DNA of 13,215 nucleotides from Candidatus Omnitrophota bacterium (GTDB lineage Bacteria; Omnitrophota; Gorgyraeia; 2-02-FULL-51-18): contig JAHFFL010000011.1 in NCBI GenBank assembly GCA_023247955.1, positions 1 through 13,215 on the forward strand. Reading direction: 5' to 3'. Positions 6,869 to 13,215 of the stretch are shown here, one piece after another. A program made the position numbers and the translations under genes. Within the stretch, counting starts at the first letter, position 1; every line of letters starts with the position of its first letter. The notes beneath the pieces were generated by a model. The model had not been told where the DNA came from. It searched no databases and saw only the letters and a list, made by a program, of their open reading frames with translations.

Positions 6869-8820
6869 CAGTAAATGTAAATGTAAGCGGCCCGTCCGGT
6901 CCGGCGGTTGTAACGCACGTCTACCTCAAGGCCGTTTTGAAGGGAATCCAGCGTGTATTTATTTTTCAGGCCGTCCATTTTGGTCGCCTCGCCGATTTTT
7001 ACCGTCACCGATTTTTCATCCCCAAACGTGTGAAGCGCCAGCGTCATCTTGCCTTCCGCTTTGTCTATGGAGGTAATCTTGCCGCTGACGAATTCCAAGC
7101 GGGACTCTTCCGAAGGTCCCTTTTTGGCCGACGCCTTGACGGACTCACGCTGGTTTTCCACTTCGGTAAGCTGAGATTTCAGCCGTTCGTTGGCTTTGTT
7201 CAGCAGCTCATCCAAATCCGCGAACGCCTTTTTTAATTCCTCGGCCTGCCGTATCTTAAGCGCGGCCAGATCCTGTCTCGCGGCCTCGAGACCCTCGTAG
7301 TTTCCTTTAAGACCCAAAATCGCGGACTGCTCCGGGGACCCCGGCGGAAAATAAGATAAAAGCCCCTGCCAGACTTCAAACGCCTCTTTTACGCTGCCCT
7401 CGTAATAAAGCCGCTTGCCCTTCTGCGCCGTGGACTCGAACATTCCCCTCTTTGTTGCGAAATCGCTCTCGGCTTCTTTTTGTCTGGCGAGCAGTTCGAC
7501 CCCTTCGGCCTTCATCTTCTGCCCCGCCTCTTCCCAAAGCTTGCGTATTTCCGGAGACGCCGCGATCTTCTGAGAAGCGGCGGCGGCTTTGCTTTCCATC
7601 GCCAAACCCTGAAGCGTCGCGTAATTCCGTTCGAGATCGCTCAAGACACCTTCGAATTCCCGTTTGTCATCAAAAAACGGAAACATTTCTCTCCACGCGG
7701 CGACGGCGGCCCTGATATCCCCGGAGTTGTACAAATCCCTTCCCTTTTGAATCAGGGCATTCACACGGTTTTGTTTTTCCGAGAACTCTTTCTCCGCCTT
7801 AAGGCGCGCGCTCTCGGTATTTTGAATCTCGGCTTTAAGTCGCTCTCCCGCGAGCCGGAGGATTTCTTTGAGACTCTTTGGTGGCTCAAACGTCTTTTTC
7901 TCCCATTCCCCCGCGGCGTTCTTGGCGGCCTTGGCCTTGGAATAATTTTCGGAAAGCGACAGGATGAGCCGTTTCTCTTCGGAACCGTCGCCCAGCATGC
8001 CGGCCAGCTTCTCCCAGTTCTTCAGCGCCTCTTCCCAGCGGTCTTCCGCAAAAGCGTCCTTGCCGCTTTGGTACAGGGCGATCGTACGGGCTTCGCGTTC
8101 GGCGGCTCTCTGCTCGGCTTCTTTGCGGGCCGTCTCGGATTCCTGAGCCAATGCCCGGAACTTCTTATCGGCCTTGAGAAGCACCGTCTTTAGGTCCGGC
8201 GGAGCGGCGGCTGCACCGTCTTTGGCCTCGAGCTTCTCGACGTCGCGTTTGGCCGCCAAGGTGTTTGCGTAATTTTCTTTGAGACGCTCTATCAAAATCT
8301 GCTCTTCGGAGCCCGGGTCAAGCGTGGGAAGCAGGTTGTCCCAAATCGCCACCGCTTCTTCATATTTGCCTTGATAGTAAAGGATCTCGGCCCTCTTGAA
8401 ATCGGATTTGGGAGGCGGCGGAGGATAAGTCACGGGAGACGTTGCGGGATAAACGGTGCTGGCGCGTGGCGTCTTTTTCGATAAAGCGCTGGGGATGGTT
8501 TTTACCACGGCTGTCGCGGCGGCGAGCTTTTTATTCTTCGCCTGCTGCTTCAGGTAATCGACGACCTTCTTTAAAACCGTATTTTCCGAAAAATAGGGGC
8601 CCAGCTTGTCCCATTCGCGAAACGCGGAGTCATAATCCCCGCGGTCGTACAATTTCTTACCGCTTTCAAAGGTGGCCTGCACCCATTCCTGACGGTCGCC
8701 TTCGGTCATGGCATCCGTCATCACGGATGACGCGGGAGAATTCATCTGCGCAAGGGCTTGTGCCGCGGGAAATGAAAACAGGAAAACCAAAATGGGGGTT
8801 AATAACCTTCGTCTGCGCAT
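6868..8820 (-). CDS. Secreted protein with ~108-residue TPR/coiled-coil repeats
   Basis: I do not recognise this 650-residue protein. From ATG 8820 it has a clear Sec signal peptide: four Arg, a hydrophobic stretch, then AQALAQ with likely cleavage after Ala24. In-frame TTG 8826 and GTG 8823 would only add two residues. The mature part repeats a module of about 108 residues. Each begins with a TPR-like hairpin (G-K-x-L-Y-x-x-G-x5-A-x3-W-x-x-L), then a helix ending NY, then a charged coiled-coil arm rich in E, K, R and A. The marker Trp falls at 70, 160, 269, 376 and 484, so the last four copies are spaced 109, 107 and 108. A proline run (133-137) separates copy 1 from copy 2. Residues about 574-650 form a small beta-rich domain (SGKITSIDKAEGKMTLAL...) like DUF5666/OB-type folds, ending YIYIY. 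It lies 13 bp after the receiver gene and is coupled to the MscS-like gene. A periplasmic scaffold or binding protein is plausible; function is unknown. Confidence 0.85.
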   Translation of the reverse strand: MRRRRLLTPILVFLFSFPAAQALAQMNSPASSVMTDAMTEGDRQEWVQATFESGKKLYDRGDYDSAFREWDKLGPYFSENTVLKKVVDYLKQQAKNKKLAAATAVVKTIPSALSKKTPRASTVYPATSPVTYPPPPPKSDFKRAEILYYQGKYEEAVAIWDNLLPTLDPGSEEQILIERLKENYANTLAAKRDVEKLEAKDGAAAAPPDLKTVLLKADKKFRALAQESETARKEAEQRAAEREARTIALYQSGKDAFAEDRWEEALKNWEKLAGMLGDGSEEKRLILSLSENYSKAKAAKNAAGEWEKKTFEPPKSLKEILRLAGERLKAEIQNTESARLKAEKEFSEKQNRVNALIQKGRDLYNSGDIRAAVAAWREMFPFFDDKREFEGVLSDLERNYATLQGLAMESKAAAASQKIAASPEIRKLWEEAGQKMKAEGVELLARQKEAESDFATKRGMFESTAQKGKRLYYEGSVKEAFEVWQGLLSYFPPGSPEQSAILGLKGNYEGLEAARQDLAALKIRQAEELKKAFADLDELLNKANERLKSQLTEVENQRESVKASAKKGPSEESRLEFVSGKITSIDKAEGKMTLALHTFGDEKSVTVKIGEATKMDGLKNKYTLDSLQNGLEVDVRYNRRTGRAAYIYIY

Positions 8821-8833
8821 CACCAAAATTAGG

Positions 8834-9193
8834 TCAGCTCAGCTGCTCGATCGCCTCCAACAATTCATGAAACTTGACGGGCTTGGCGAACACGAGACTC
8901 GCGCTTTCACTGACCTCCCGCCTCTCTTCAGGGACAATCACAGCCGTCAAGAAAATAATAGGGGTATCTTGTGTCCGGGTGTTGTTCTTCAAGATCACCG
9001 CCGCCTCGGTGCCGTCCATGTCGGGCATGATAATATCGAGGAGTATCAGATCGGGCCTTGCCTGAATGGCCTTTTCGACGGCTTCTTTTCCATTGGAAGC
9101 TAGGATGACCGAGTACCCTCTTTCCCTGAGAAGGGCCTCCACCATCAGCAGGTGGTCCGGCTCGTCGTCGGCGACCAAGATCGTTTTATGCAT
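8834..9193 (-). CDS. Single-domain response regulator (receiver only)
   Basis: This 119-residue protein is one CheY-like receiver domain with no output domain. The catalytic set is complete: acidic pair Asp9/Asp10 (VADDEPD), phospho-acceptor Asp53 (LILLDIIMPDMDG), switch Thr83 (IIFLTA) and Lys104 followed by cis-Pro (AKPVKF). It would be phosphorylated by a sensor kinase and act by protein contact, or serve as a phosphorelay shuttle or sink. No kinase lies in the window, so its partner is unknown. It starts at ATG 9193, 70 bp after pstB2, the largest gap in this operon, and ends 13 bp before the repeat-protein ATG. No ribosome-binding site is obvious; an AT-rich TAATAT lies seven bases upstream of the ATG. 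Its place after the pst genes suggests a link to phosphate sensing, where PhoB/PhoR/PhoU usually act, but this is inference. Confidence 0.92.
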   Translation of the reverse strand: MHKTILVADDEPDHLLMVEALLRERGYSVILASNGKEAVEKAIQARPDLILLDIIMPDMDGTEAAVILKNNTRTQDTPIIFLTAVIVPEERREVSESASLVFAKPVKFHELLEAIEQLS

Positions 9194-9263
9194 ATTTCTA
9201 TATTAAAAGATTCCCGGGCCGAACGCCAGTTTTTTTATGGGTAGCTTTGCGCCAGCCGGAGGG
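9194..9263 (-). promoter_or_regulatory. 70-bp gap between pstB2 and the receiver gene; possible weak promoter
   Basis: This is the only sizeable gap in the minus-strand run. On the minus strand it has TAATAT at 9205-9200, seven bases upstream of the ATG, which would resemble a -10 giving a leaderless start. The best -35 at an 18-bp spacing (CTGGCG, 9229-9224) matches only three of six bases. There is a run of seven A on the coding strand but no convincing terminator stem. An internal promoter is possible, not shown. Confidence 0.2.
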
Positions 9264-10037
9264 TCAACCGAGACGGCCCGTGACGTAATCTTCCGTCCGT
9301 TTGTCTTGCGGTGTAGTGAAAATCGTGTTCGTCTCGCCGAACTCAACGAGTTCGCCAAGCAGCATGTACCCCGCCTCGTCGGAAACCCGGGCCGCCTGCT
9401 GCATGTTGTGGGTCACAATCACTATCGTGTAGTTCTTCTTCAGCTCCTGCATCAGCTCCTCGATCCGCGCCGTGGACATCGGGTCGAGCGCTGAGCAGGG
9501 TTCATCCATCAGAAGCAACTCGGGTTTGACGACGAGAAGCCGCGCGATGCAGAGCTTCTGCTGCTGTTCGAGAGACAAATTGGTCGCCAGACTATCCAAC
9601 TTGTGCTTCAGGTCCTCCCATAAAAGGACGGACTGGAGACTTTCCTTGGCGATTTCGTAAAGAATGTCTTTGTTTTTCCGGTGCATGTGGTGAATCTTGA
9701 GTCCAAACACCACGTTTTCGAGGATGGAAAGAGGAAAGGGATTCGGCCTTTGAAACACCATACCCACTTTCTTGCGGAGCAGAAGAAGGTCCGTCCCGGC
9801 GCCGTAAATGTCCTTTCCGTGCAGCGTCACGCGACCCTTGACCTTGGCGCCTTCCACAAGGTCATTCATGCGGTTGAATACGCGAAGCAAAGTGGATTTG
9901 CCGCATCCCGAAGGACCGATGATCGCCGTAATCTTCTTTTCGGCAATCGAGAGATTGATTCCCTTCAGCGCCTGGAAACTCCCGTAAAAAAGGTCCAGAT
10001 CTTCTGTCTGGATAATCGGAGAAGGCGCCGCCATCAC
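9264..10037 (-). CDS. pstB: Phosphate ABC transporter ATPase with degenerate signature (second PstB)
   Basis: This 257-residue ABC ATPase belongs to the PstB family, which powers phosphate import through PstC/PstA. Present are an A-loop Tyr18, Walker A GPSGCGKST (41-49), Q-loop Gln96 (MVFQRPNPFP), Walker B LLLMDEP (174-180, catalytic Glu179), D-loop SALD (182-185) and H-loop His210 (IVTHNMQQAAR). The signature is not normal: canonical PstB has LSGGQQQRLCIAR, whereas this reads LSLEQQQKLCIAR (154 onward), so both glycines are replaced by Leu156 and Glu157. I checked this codon by codon on the minus strand. The neighbouring PstB1 has the opposite defects, which suggests an obligate heterodimer. 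The start is either GTG 10037 or ATG 10034; the latter overlaps the pstB1 TGA as TGATG. GGGGAG at 10044-10049 suits both. Which paralogue deserves the plain name pstB is unclear. Confidence 0.94.
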   Translation of the reverse strand: MMAAPSPIIQTEDLDLFYGSFQALKGINLSIAEKKITAIIGPSGCGKSTLLRVFNRMNDLVEGAKVKGRVTLHGKDIYGAGTDLLLLRKKVGMVFQRPNPFPLSILENVVFGLKIHHMHRKNKDILYEIAKESLQSVLLWEDLKHKLDSLATNLSLEQQQKLCIARLLVVKPELLLMDEPCSALDPMSTARIEELMQELKKNYTIVIVTHNMQQAARVSDEAGYMLLGELVEFGETNTIFTTPQDKRTEDYVTGRLG

Positions 10038-10807
10038 CCGAATCTCCCCGAGATATAGCCGTCCGTCCTCTTGTCGCGCGGCGACGTGAACATCCGGCTC
10101 GTCAAATCCATTTCGACGAGTTTCCCCATCAGAAAAAACGCGGTCCGGTCGCCGACACGCGCGGCTTGTTTGGTGTTGTTGGTGACGAGCACTATTGTGT
10201 AATATTTTTTAAGCTTCAGCATCGCCTCTTCGATTTTTGCGGTCGAAATCGGGTCGAGCGCCGAGCAGGGTTCATCGAATAAAATCACCTGCGGGTTTAC
10301 TGCGAGGGTCCTGGCGATGCAGAGCCGCTGCTGCTGGCCGCCGGACAGCTTCATCGCCTGTTCGTCCAGGCGGTCCTTGACCTCGTCCCACAAATACGCG
10401 TCCGCGAGCGCTTTCTCGGCAAGGGATTCCAACTCCCCTTTCCTATGCTTCCTCTGCCGCCGCAAACCATAAATCACGTTTTCAAAAACAGTGGTCGGAA
10501 GCGGCACCGGCAGCGCAAAGATGATGCCGATTTGCCGGCGCAAAGTCACGGGGTCATAATTCCTATACACGTCCTTGCCGTCCAAAAGGACCTCGCCGGT
10601 CACGCGGCTGGTCGGCATGAAATCGACAAGGCGGTTTAAGGTTTTGAGGAAAGTGGTTTTGCCGGAGTTGGCGGGTCCGATGATACTCAAGACCTCGTGT
10701 GAGGGGATGTCGAGCGTGATTCCATCAAGCGAGACAGTTCCCGAGAAAGCGACGGTCAGGTTCCTGACCTGTATTTTTATCGGATATCCCGCGGCGGCGT
10801 CTACCAC
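10034..10807 (-). CDS. pstB: Phosphate ABC transporter ATPase with degenerate Q- and H-loops (first PstB)
   Basis: This 257-residue PstB-family ABC ATPase aligns with the next gene almost without gaps. It has Walker A GPANSGKTT (44-52), an intact signature LSGGQQQRLCIAR (154 onward), Walker B VILFDEP (Asp178, Glu179) and D-loop SALD. Two normally invariant residues are changed. The Q-loop reads GIIFALPVPLP, with Ala98 where PstB has Gln (VFQKPNP). The H-loop reads LVTNNTKQAAR, with Asn210 in place of the switch His. I checked both at codon level. Its own ATP site should therefore be weak in hydrolysis, while its signature can complete the site of PstB2. The start is GTG 10807, overlapping the pstA TAG by 7 bp, with AGGAG at 10817-10821. 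I recall PstB-like proteins with a FALPVPLP-type Q-loop in other phyla, so the type may be widespread but not characterised. Confidence 0.94.
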   Translation of the reverse strand: MVDAAAGYPIKIQVRNLTVAFSGTVSLDGITLDIPSHEVLSIIGPANSGKTTFLKTLNRLVDFMPTSRVTGEVLLDGKDVYRNYDPVTLRRQIGIIFALPVPLPTTVFENVIYGLRRQRKHRKGELESLAEKALADAYLWDEVKDRLDEQAMKLSGGQQQRLCIARTLAVNPQVILFDEPCSALDPISTAKIEEAMLKLKKYYTIVLVTNNTKQAARVGDRTAFFLMGKLVEMDLTSRMFTSPRDKRTDGYISGRFG

Positions 10808-11652
10808 TTTTTCTTGCTCCTGAAATAAGCCCTGATCGCGACCGCAATCGCGTTCATTAAAAGGACGATTGTCAGAAGCACCAGCGCCGTGCCGTAGCGT
10901 ATTTTGGGATCCACATTCGGCACCTGCGTCGAAAGCACGTAGAGGTGGTAAGGCAGGGCCATCACCTGGTCAAACACACTGCCCGGAAGCCGCGGAAGAT
11001 AAAACGCGGCCACCGTAAACAGAATGGGCGCCGTCTCACCGGCCGCCCGTCCGACCCCGAGAATAGTGCCGGTAAGAATTCCAGGCAGCGCGTGCGGCAA
11101 TACCGCGTGCCGTATCGTCTGGAGCTTGGTCGCGCCCAGCGAAAGACTCACTTCGCGGAATGATTGGGGGACCGAATCGATCGCCTCACGCGAGGATGTG
11201 ATGATCACCGGAAGGATCATAATCCCGAGCGTCAATGAACCCGACAGGATGGACGCCCCGAAACCAAAAAAGTTCACGAACAAAGCCAGCCCGAAAAGCC
11301 CGAAGACGACCGACGGGACGCCGGCTAGATTGATAATCGCGAGACGCACCACGCGGCTAAGAAAGGTATCTTTAGAATACTCGCTCAAATAAATCGCAGC
11401 CAAAACGCCGAGCGGCAACGCGAAGCAGACCGCACCGGAGACCAGGCAAAAAGTACCCACGATGGCCGGGAATATCCCACCGGCCCTCATGCCGGAGCGC
11501 GGCATTTGGCTTAAAAATTCCCAACTGATGGCGCCGATACCTTTGTTCACGATGATCACGACCACCGTGCCCACCGGCACCATCACGAGCAGCGTGGCCA
11601 CAAGCAGCACCGAAAATGCTATCCTCTGCGTGACCTTCGGATTCACGTTCAT
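10801..11652 (-). CDS. pstA: Phosphate ABC transporter permease PstA
   Basis: This 283-residue inner-membrane permease forms, with PstC, the phosphate channel. It has an N-terminal membrane helix (about 11-36), a periplasmic stretch with SWEFLSQMPRSGMRAGGIFPAI that is typical of PstA, then the BPD_transp_1 domain. The EAA coupling loop, which docks on the ATPase, is REVSLSLGATKLQTIRHAVLP (166-186), followed by GRAAGETAPILFT (201-213), a PstA hallmark. Length is close to the family norm. ATG 11652 overlaps the pstC stop (ATGA), and its stop overlaps the pstB1 start, so translation is probably coupled along the operon. Confidence 0.96.
   Translation of the reverse strand: MNVNPKVTQRIAFSVLLVATLLVMVPVGTVVVIIVNKGIGAISWEFLSQMPRSGMRAGGIFPAIVGTFCLVSGAVCFALPLGVLAAIYLSEYSKDTFLSRVVRLAIINLAGVPSVVFGLFGLALFVNFFGFGASILSGSLTLGIMILPVIITSSREAIDSVPQSFREVSLSLGATKLQTIRHAVLPHALPGILTGTILGVGRAAGETAPILFTVAAFYLPRLPGSVFDQVMALPYHLYVLSTQVPNVDPKIRYGTALVLLTIVLLMNAIAVAIRAYFRSKKKW
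10817..10821 (-). promoter_or_regulatory. Ribosome-binding site for pstB1 GTG start
   Basis: AGGAG on the minus strand lies 9 nt before GTG 10807, within the end of pstA. It supports the GTG start over any later codon. Confidence 0.55.
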
Positions 11653-12524
11653 TTTCTTTTCCGGTGCAAAAAAATGTCTGCCGTCACGTTGATCACGAAC
11701 GTGATCAGAAAGAGAACCGCCCCGATCGCGAACAACGCAAAATAGTGCTCGCTGCCCTGCACGGTCTCTCCCATTTCGGCGGCCACGGTCGCGGTCAGTG
11801 TGCGCACCGGGAATAAAATCCCTCTTAGCATCGAGGCGGAATTTCCCGTGACCATCATGACGGCCATCGTCTCACCGACGACACGGCCTATCCCCAGCAT
11901 GACGGCTGCGACTATCCCCGATGAAGCCGCGGGAATCACGACGCGGTAAATCGTCTGCCACTGCGTTGCGCCGAGCGCGTAAGCCCCCTCTTTATAATTT
12001 TTGGGGACGGAGTGAATCGCGTCCTCCGCGATGGAGACGATGGTCGGCATCGCCATGAACGCGAGGATGACGGAGCCGGCCAGCGCCGTCAGGCCCGTCG
12101 GAACCCCAAACACCGTTTTGATCCACGGCACCACCGTGACCATGCCGATAAACCCGAGCACCACGCTGGGGATGGCGGCCAGGAGCTCAATGCCGGATTT
12201 CAAAAATTCCTTATACCGCGACGGCGCTACTTCGGCGATATACACCGCCGAGGCGATCCCGAGCGGTATCGAAATCACAGCGGCCCCCAGCGTCACAAGC
12301 AGAGTCCCGCAAATCAGCGGCAGGATTCCGAAATCGGCCGGGTCGGAGATCGGGTACCAATTTTTGCCGAGCAAAAAATCGGTCAGTCTATAGGTTTGAA
12401 AAAGCCGCGCGCCTTCTCTCAGCAAAAAATAAAAAATAAGCGCGACGATAAAAACAGAGACGATTCCGCTGGCCTTGACGGCGCCCTCGGCGATAAATTC
12501 CCGTATCTTTTTCCATGCAGGCAT
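11649..12524 (-). CDS. pstC: Phosphate ABC transporter permease PstC
   Basis: This 291-residue inner-membrane permease partners PstA. Features include the N-terminal helix (about 16-36), the PstC-type KNWYPISDPADFGILPLICGT segment (54-74) and the EAA loop KEGAYALGATQWQTIYRVVIP (178-198). GIGRVVGETMAVMMVTGN (211-228) matches the PstC signature, and a final helix precedes a basic tail. It starts at ATG 12524, 10 bp after the pstS stop, with AAGG overlapping that stop as a plausible ribosome-binding site. It ends in an ATGA overlap with pstA. Confidence 0.96.
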   Translation of the reverse strand: MPAWKKIREFIAEGAVKASGIVSVFIVALIFYFLLREGARLFQTYRLTDFLLGKNWYPISDPADFGILPLICGTLLVTLGAAVISIPLGIASAVYIAEVAPSRYKEFLKSGIELLAAIPSVVLGFIGMVTVVPWIKTVFGVPTGLTALAGSVILAFMAMPTIVSIAEDAIHSVPKNYKEGAYALGATQWQTIYRVVIPAASSGIVAAVMLGIGRVVGETMAVMMVTGNSASMLRGILFPVRTLTATVAAEMGETVQGSEHYFALFAIGAVLFLITFVINVTADIFLHRKRK

Positions 12525-12534
12525 GAAACGGGCC

Positions 12535-13215
12535 TTATTTTTTCACAGGCACGAAATCCGTTTGCGAAACAATGGCCTGGCCTTCCGGAGAGAGCACAAA
12601 ATCAAGAAAGCGCTTTACCTCATCGCTTGGTTCACCGTTGGTAAACATGAAAAGCGGCCTCGAAATGGGGTACTCGCCGCCGAGCACATGATCCACAGTA
12701 GGTGAAATAGCCGCGGAAACCCCGTCTTTGGCGATGGAAAGCGCTTGATGGCCTTTTCCGATATAGCCCATGCCGAAGTAACCGATGGCGCTCGGGTTTT
12801 GCAGGATTTCGTCGGCTATCGCCTGGCTCGAGGGCAAAAGAAGCGCCTCGGGCGAGAATTCCTCTTTGGACTTGGGGTCCTGCCTTCTCAGCACGTGTTC
12901 CTTGAAATAAACGTGCGTGCCCGAGTTGACTTCACGCGAGAGCACGACGATCTTGGCGTCGTTGCCGCCGACTTCTTTCCAGTTCGTGATCGTGCCGGTG
13001 AAAATCCCCGCAAGCTGATCCAGCGTCAGACGAGACACGGGGTTTAACCGGTTGACGACGACCGCTAAACCATCCAACGCGACCTTGAACCGCTTCGGCT
13101 GCACGCCCTTTTTCGCGGCAAGCTCTATCTCTTTGGGCGTGATGTCCCGCGAGGCCGCCGCGATATCGCAGGTCCTGTTGATTAGCGCCGCAAAACCGGT
13201 GCCTGAACCGCCACC
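12535..13215 (-). CDS. pstS: Phosphate-binding protein PstS (5' end off window)
   Basis: The frame is open to the right edge, giving 226 residues of the C-terminal part. The in-frame GTG at 13104 is internal and not the start. The visible part begins GGGSGTGFAALINRTCDIAAASRDI, the phosphate-binding loop region of PstS. Next come LDQLAGIFTGTITNWKEVGG and VVLSREVNSGTHVYFKEHVL, the second ligand-contact segment (S-R-x-x-x-S-G-T), then IGYFGMGYIG and the C-terminal FLDFVLSPEGQAIV. The protein binds phosphate in the periplasm and delivers it to PstC/PstA. Its signal peptide and the operon promoter, where a Pho box might lie, are beyond the window. Confidence 0.95.
   Translation of the reverse strand, partial: GGGSGTGFAALINRTCDIAAASRDITPKEIELAAKKGVQPKRFKVALDGLAVVVNRLNPVSRLTLDQLAGIFTGTITNWKEVGGNDAKIVVLSREVNSGTHVYFKEHVLRRQDPKSKEEFSPEALLLPSSQAIADEILQNPSAIGYFGMGYIGKGHQALSIAKDGVSAAISPTVDHVLGGEYPISRPLFMFTNGEPSDEVKRFLDFVLSPEGQAIVSQTDFVPVKK

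Noticed and set aside
7480..8193. 237-codon open frame on the plus strand opposite the repeat-protein gene
   Set aside because: The minus-strand protein shows a signal peptide and regular repeats through this region; the plus-strand product shows no coherent fold or start signal.
9211..9237. T-run after a GC-rich stretch on the plus strand as a terminator
   Set aside because: Only about 3 bp of stem can form, and no plus-strand gene ends here.
9250..9255. Repeated CTGGCG in the gap before the receiver gene (also at 9224-9229) as a regulator box
   Set aside because: Six bases twice in a GC-rich region is expected by chance; there is no further similarity around them.
12012..12644. 210-codon open frame on the plus strand across pstC and pstS
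   Set aside because: It crosses a well-supported gene junction on the other strand and encodes a His/Arg/Gln-rich product typical of an antisense shadow.
13102..13104. GTG 13104 as start of pstS
   Set aside because: The frame continues to the window edge and encodes the conserved GGGSGTG phosphate-binding loop upstream of this codon.

Overview
The window is almost fully coding, with about 57% GC judged by eye. It looks like a Gram-negative-type, respiring bacterium: it has complex I membrane subunits, a periplasmic phosphate-binding protein, a Sec-exported repeat protein and a FecR-like domain. I see no phage, transposon, tRNA, rRNA or CRISPR signal. The lineage cannot be fixed from the sequence. 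The divergent NuoM and the paired, atypical PstB ATPases suggest a poorly cultured phylum rather than a model proteobacterium, but this is inference.

Plus strand, 1-5833. The 3' part of a FecR-domain/TPR protein runs off the left edge. After a 73-bp gap come nuoL, nuoM and nuoN, the three antiporter-like proton-pumping subunits of NADH-quinone oxidoreductase. They are tightly packed: TAGTG overlap at L/M and a 20-bp overlap at M/N. The gap holds a near-consensus sigma70-type promoter that would start transcription only about 6-10 nt before the nuoL ATG. A palindrome overlaps its -35 box. The rest of complex I (nuoA-K) is not next to these genes.

Minus strand, 13215-5807, read in transcription order: pstS (5' part off the window), pstC, pstA, pstB1, pstB2, a receiver-only response regulator, a secreted protein with a repeat of about 108 residues, and an MscS-family channel. 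Gaps are 13 bp or less or the genes overlap, except for 70 bp between pstB2 and the regulator. The first five genes form a high-affinity phosphate ABC importer. The last three make an unusual tail, and no phoU is seen in the window. The run ends tail-to-tail with nuoN, the two coding regions overlapping by 27 bp.

The most interesting signal is in the two ATPases. PstB1 keeps the LSGGQ signature but has lost the Q-loop glutamine (Ala) and the H-loop histidine (Asn). PstB2 keeps Q and H but has lost the signature glycines (LSLEQ). Paired as a heterodimer they would form one complete and one degenerate ATP site, an asymmetric arrangement known from some ABC exporters but not expected for a phosphate importer.
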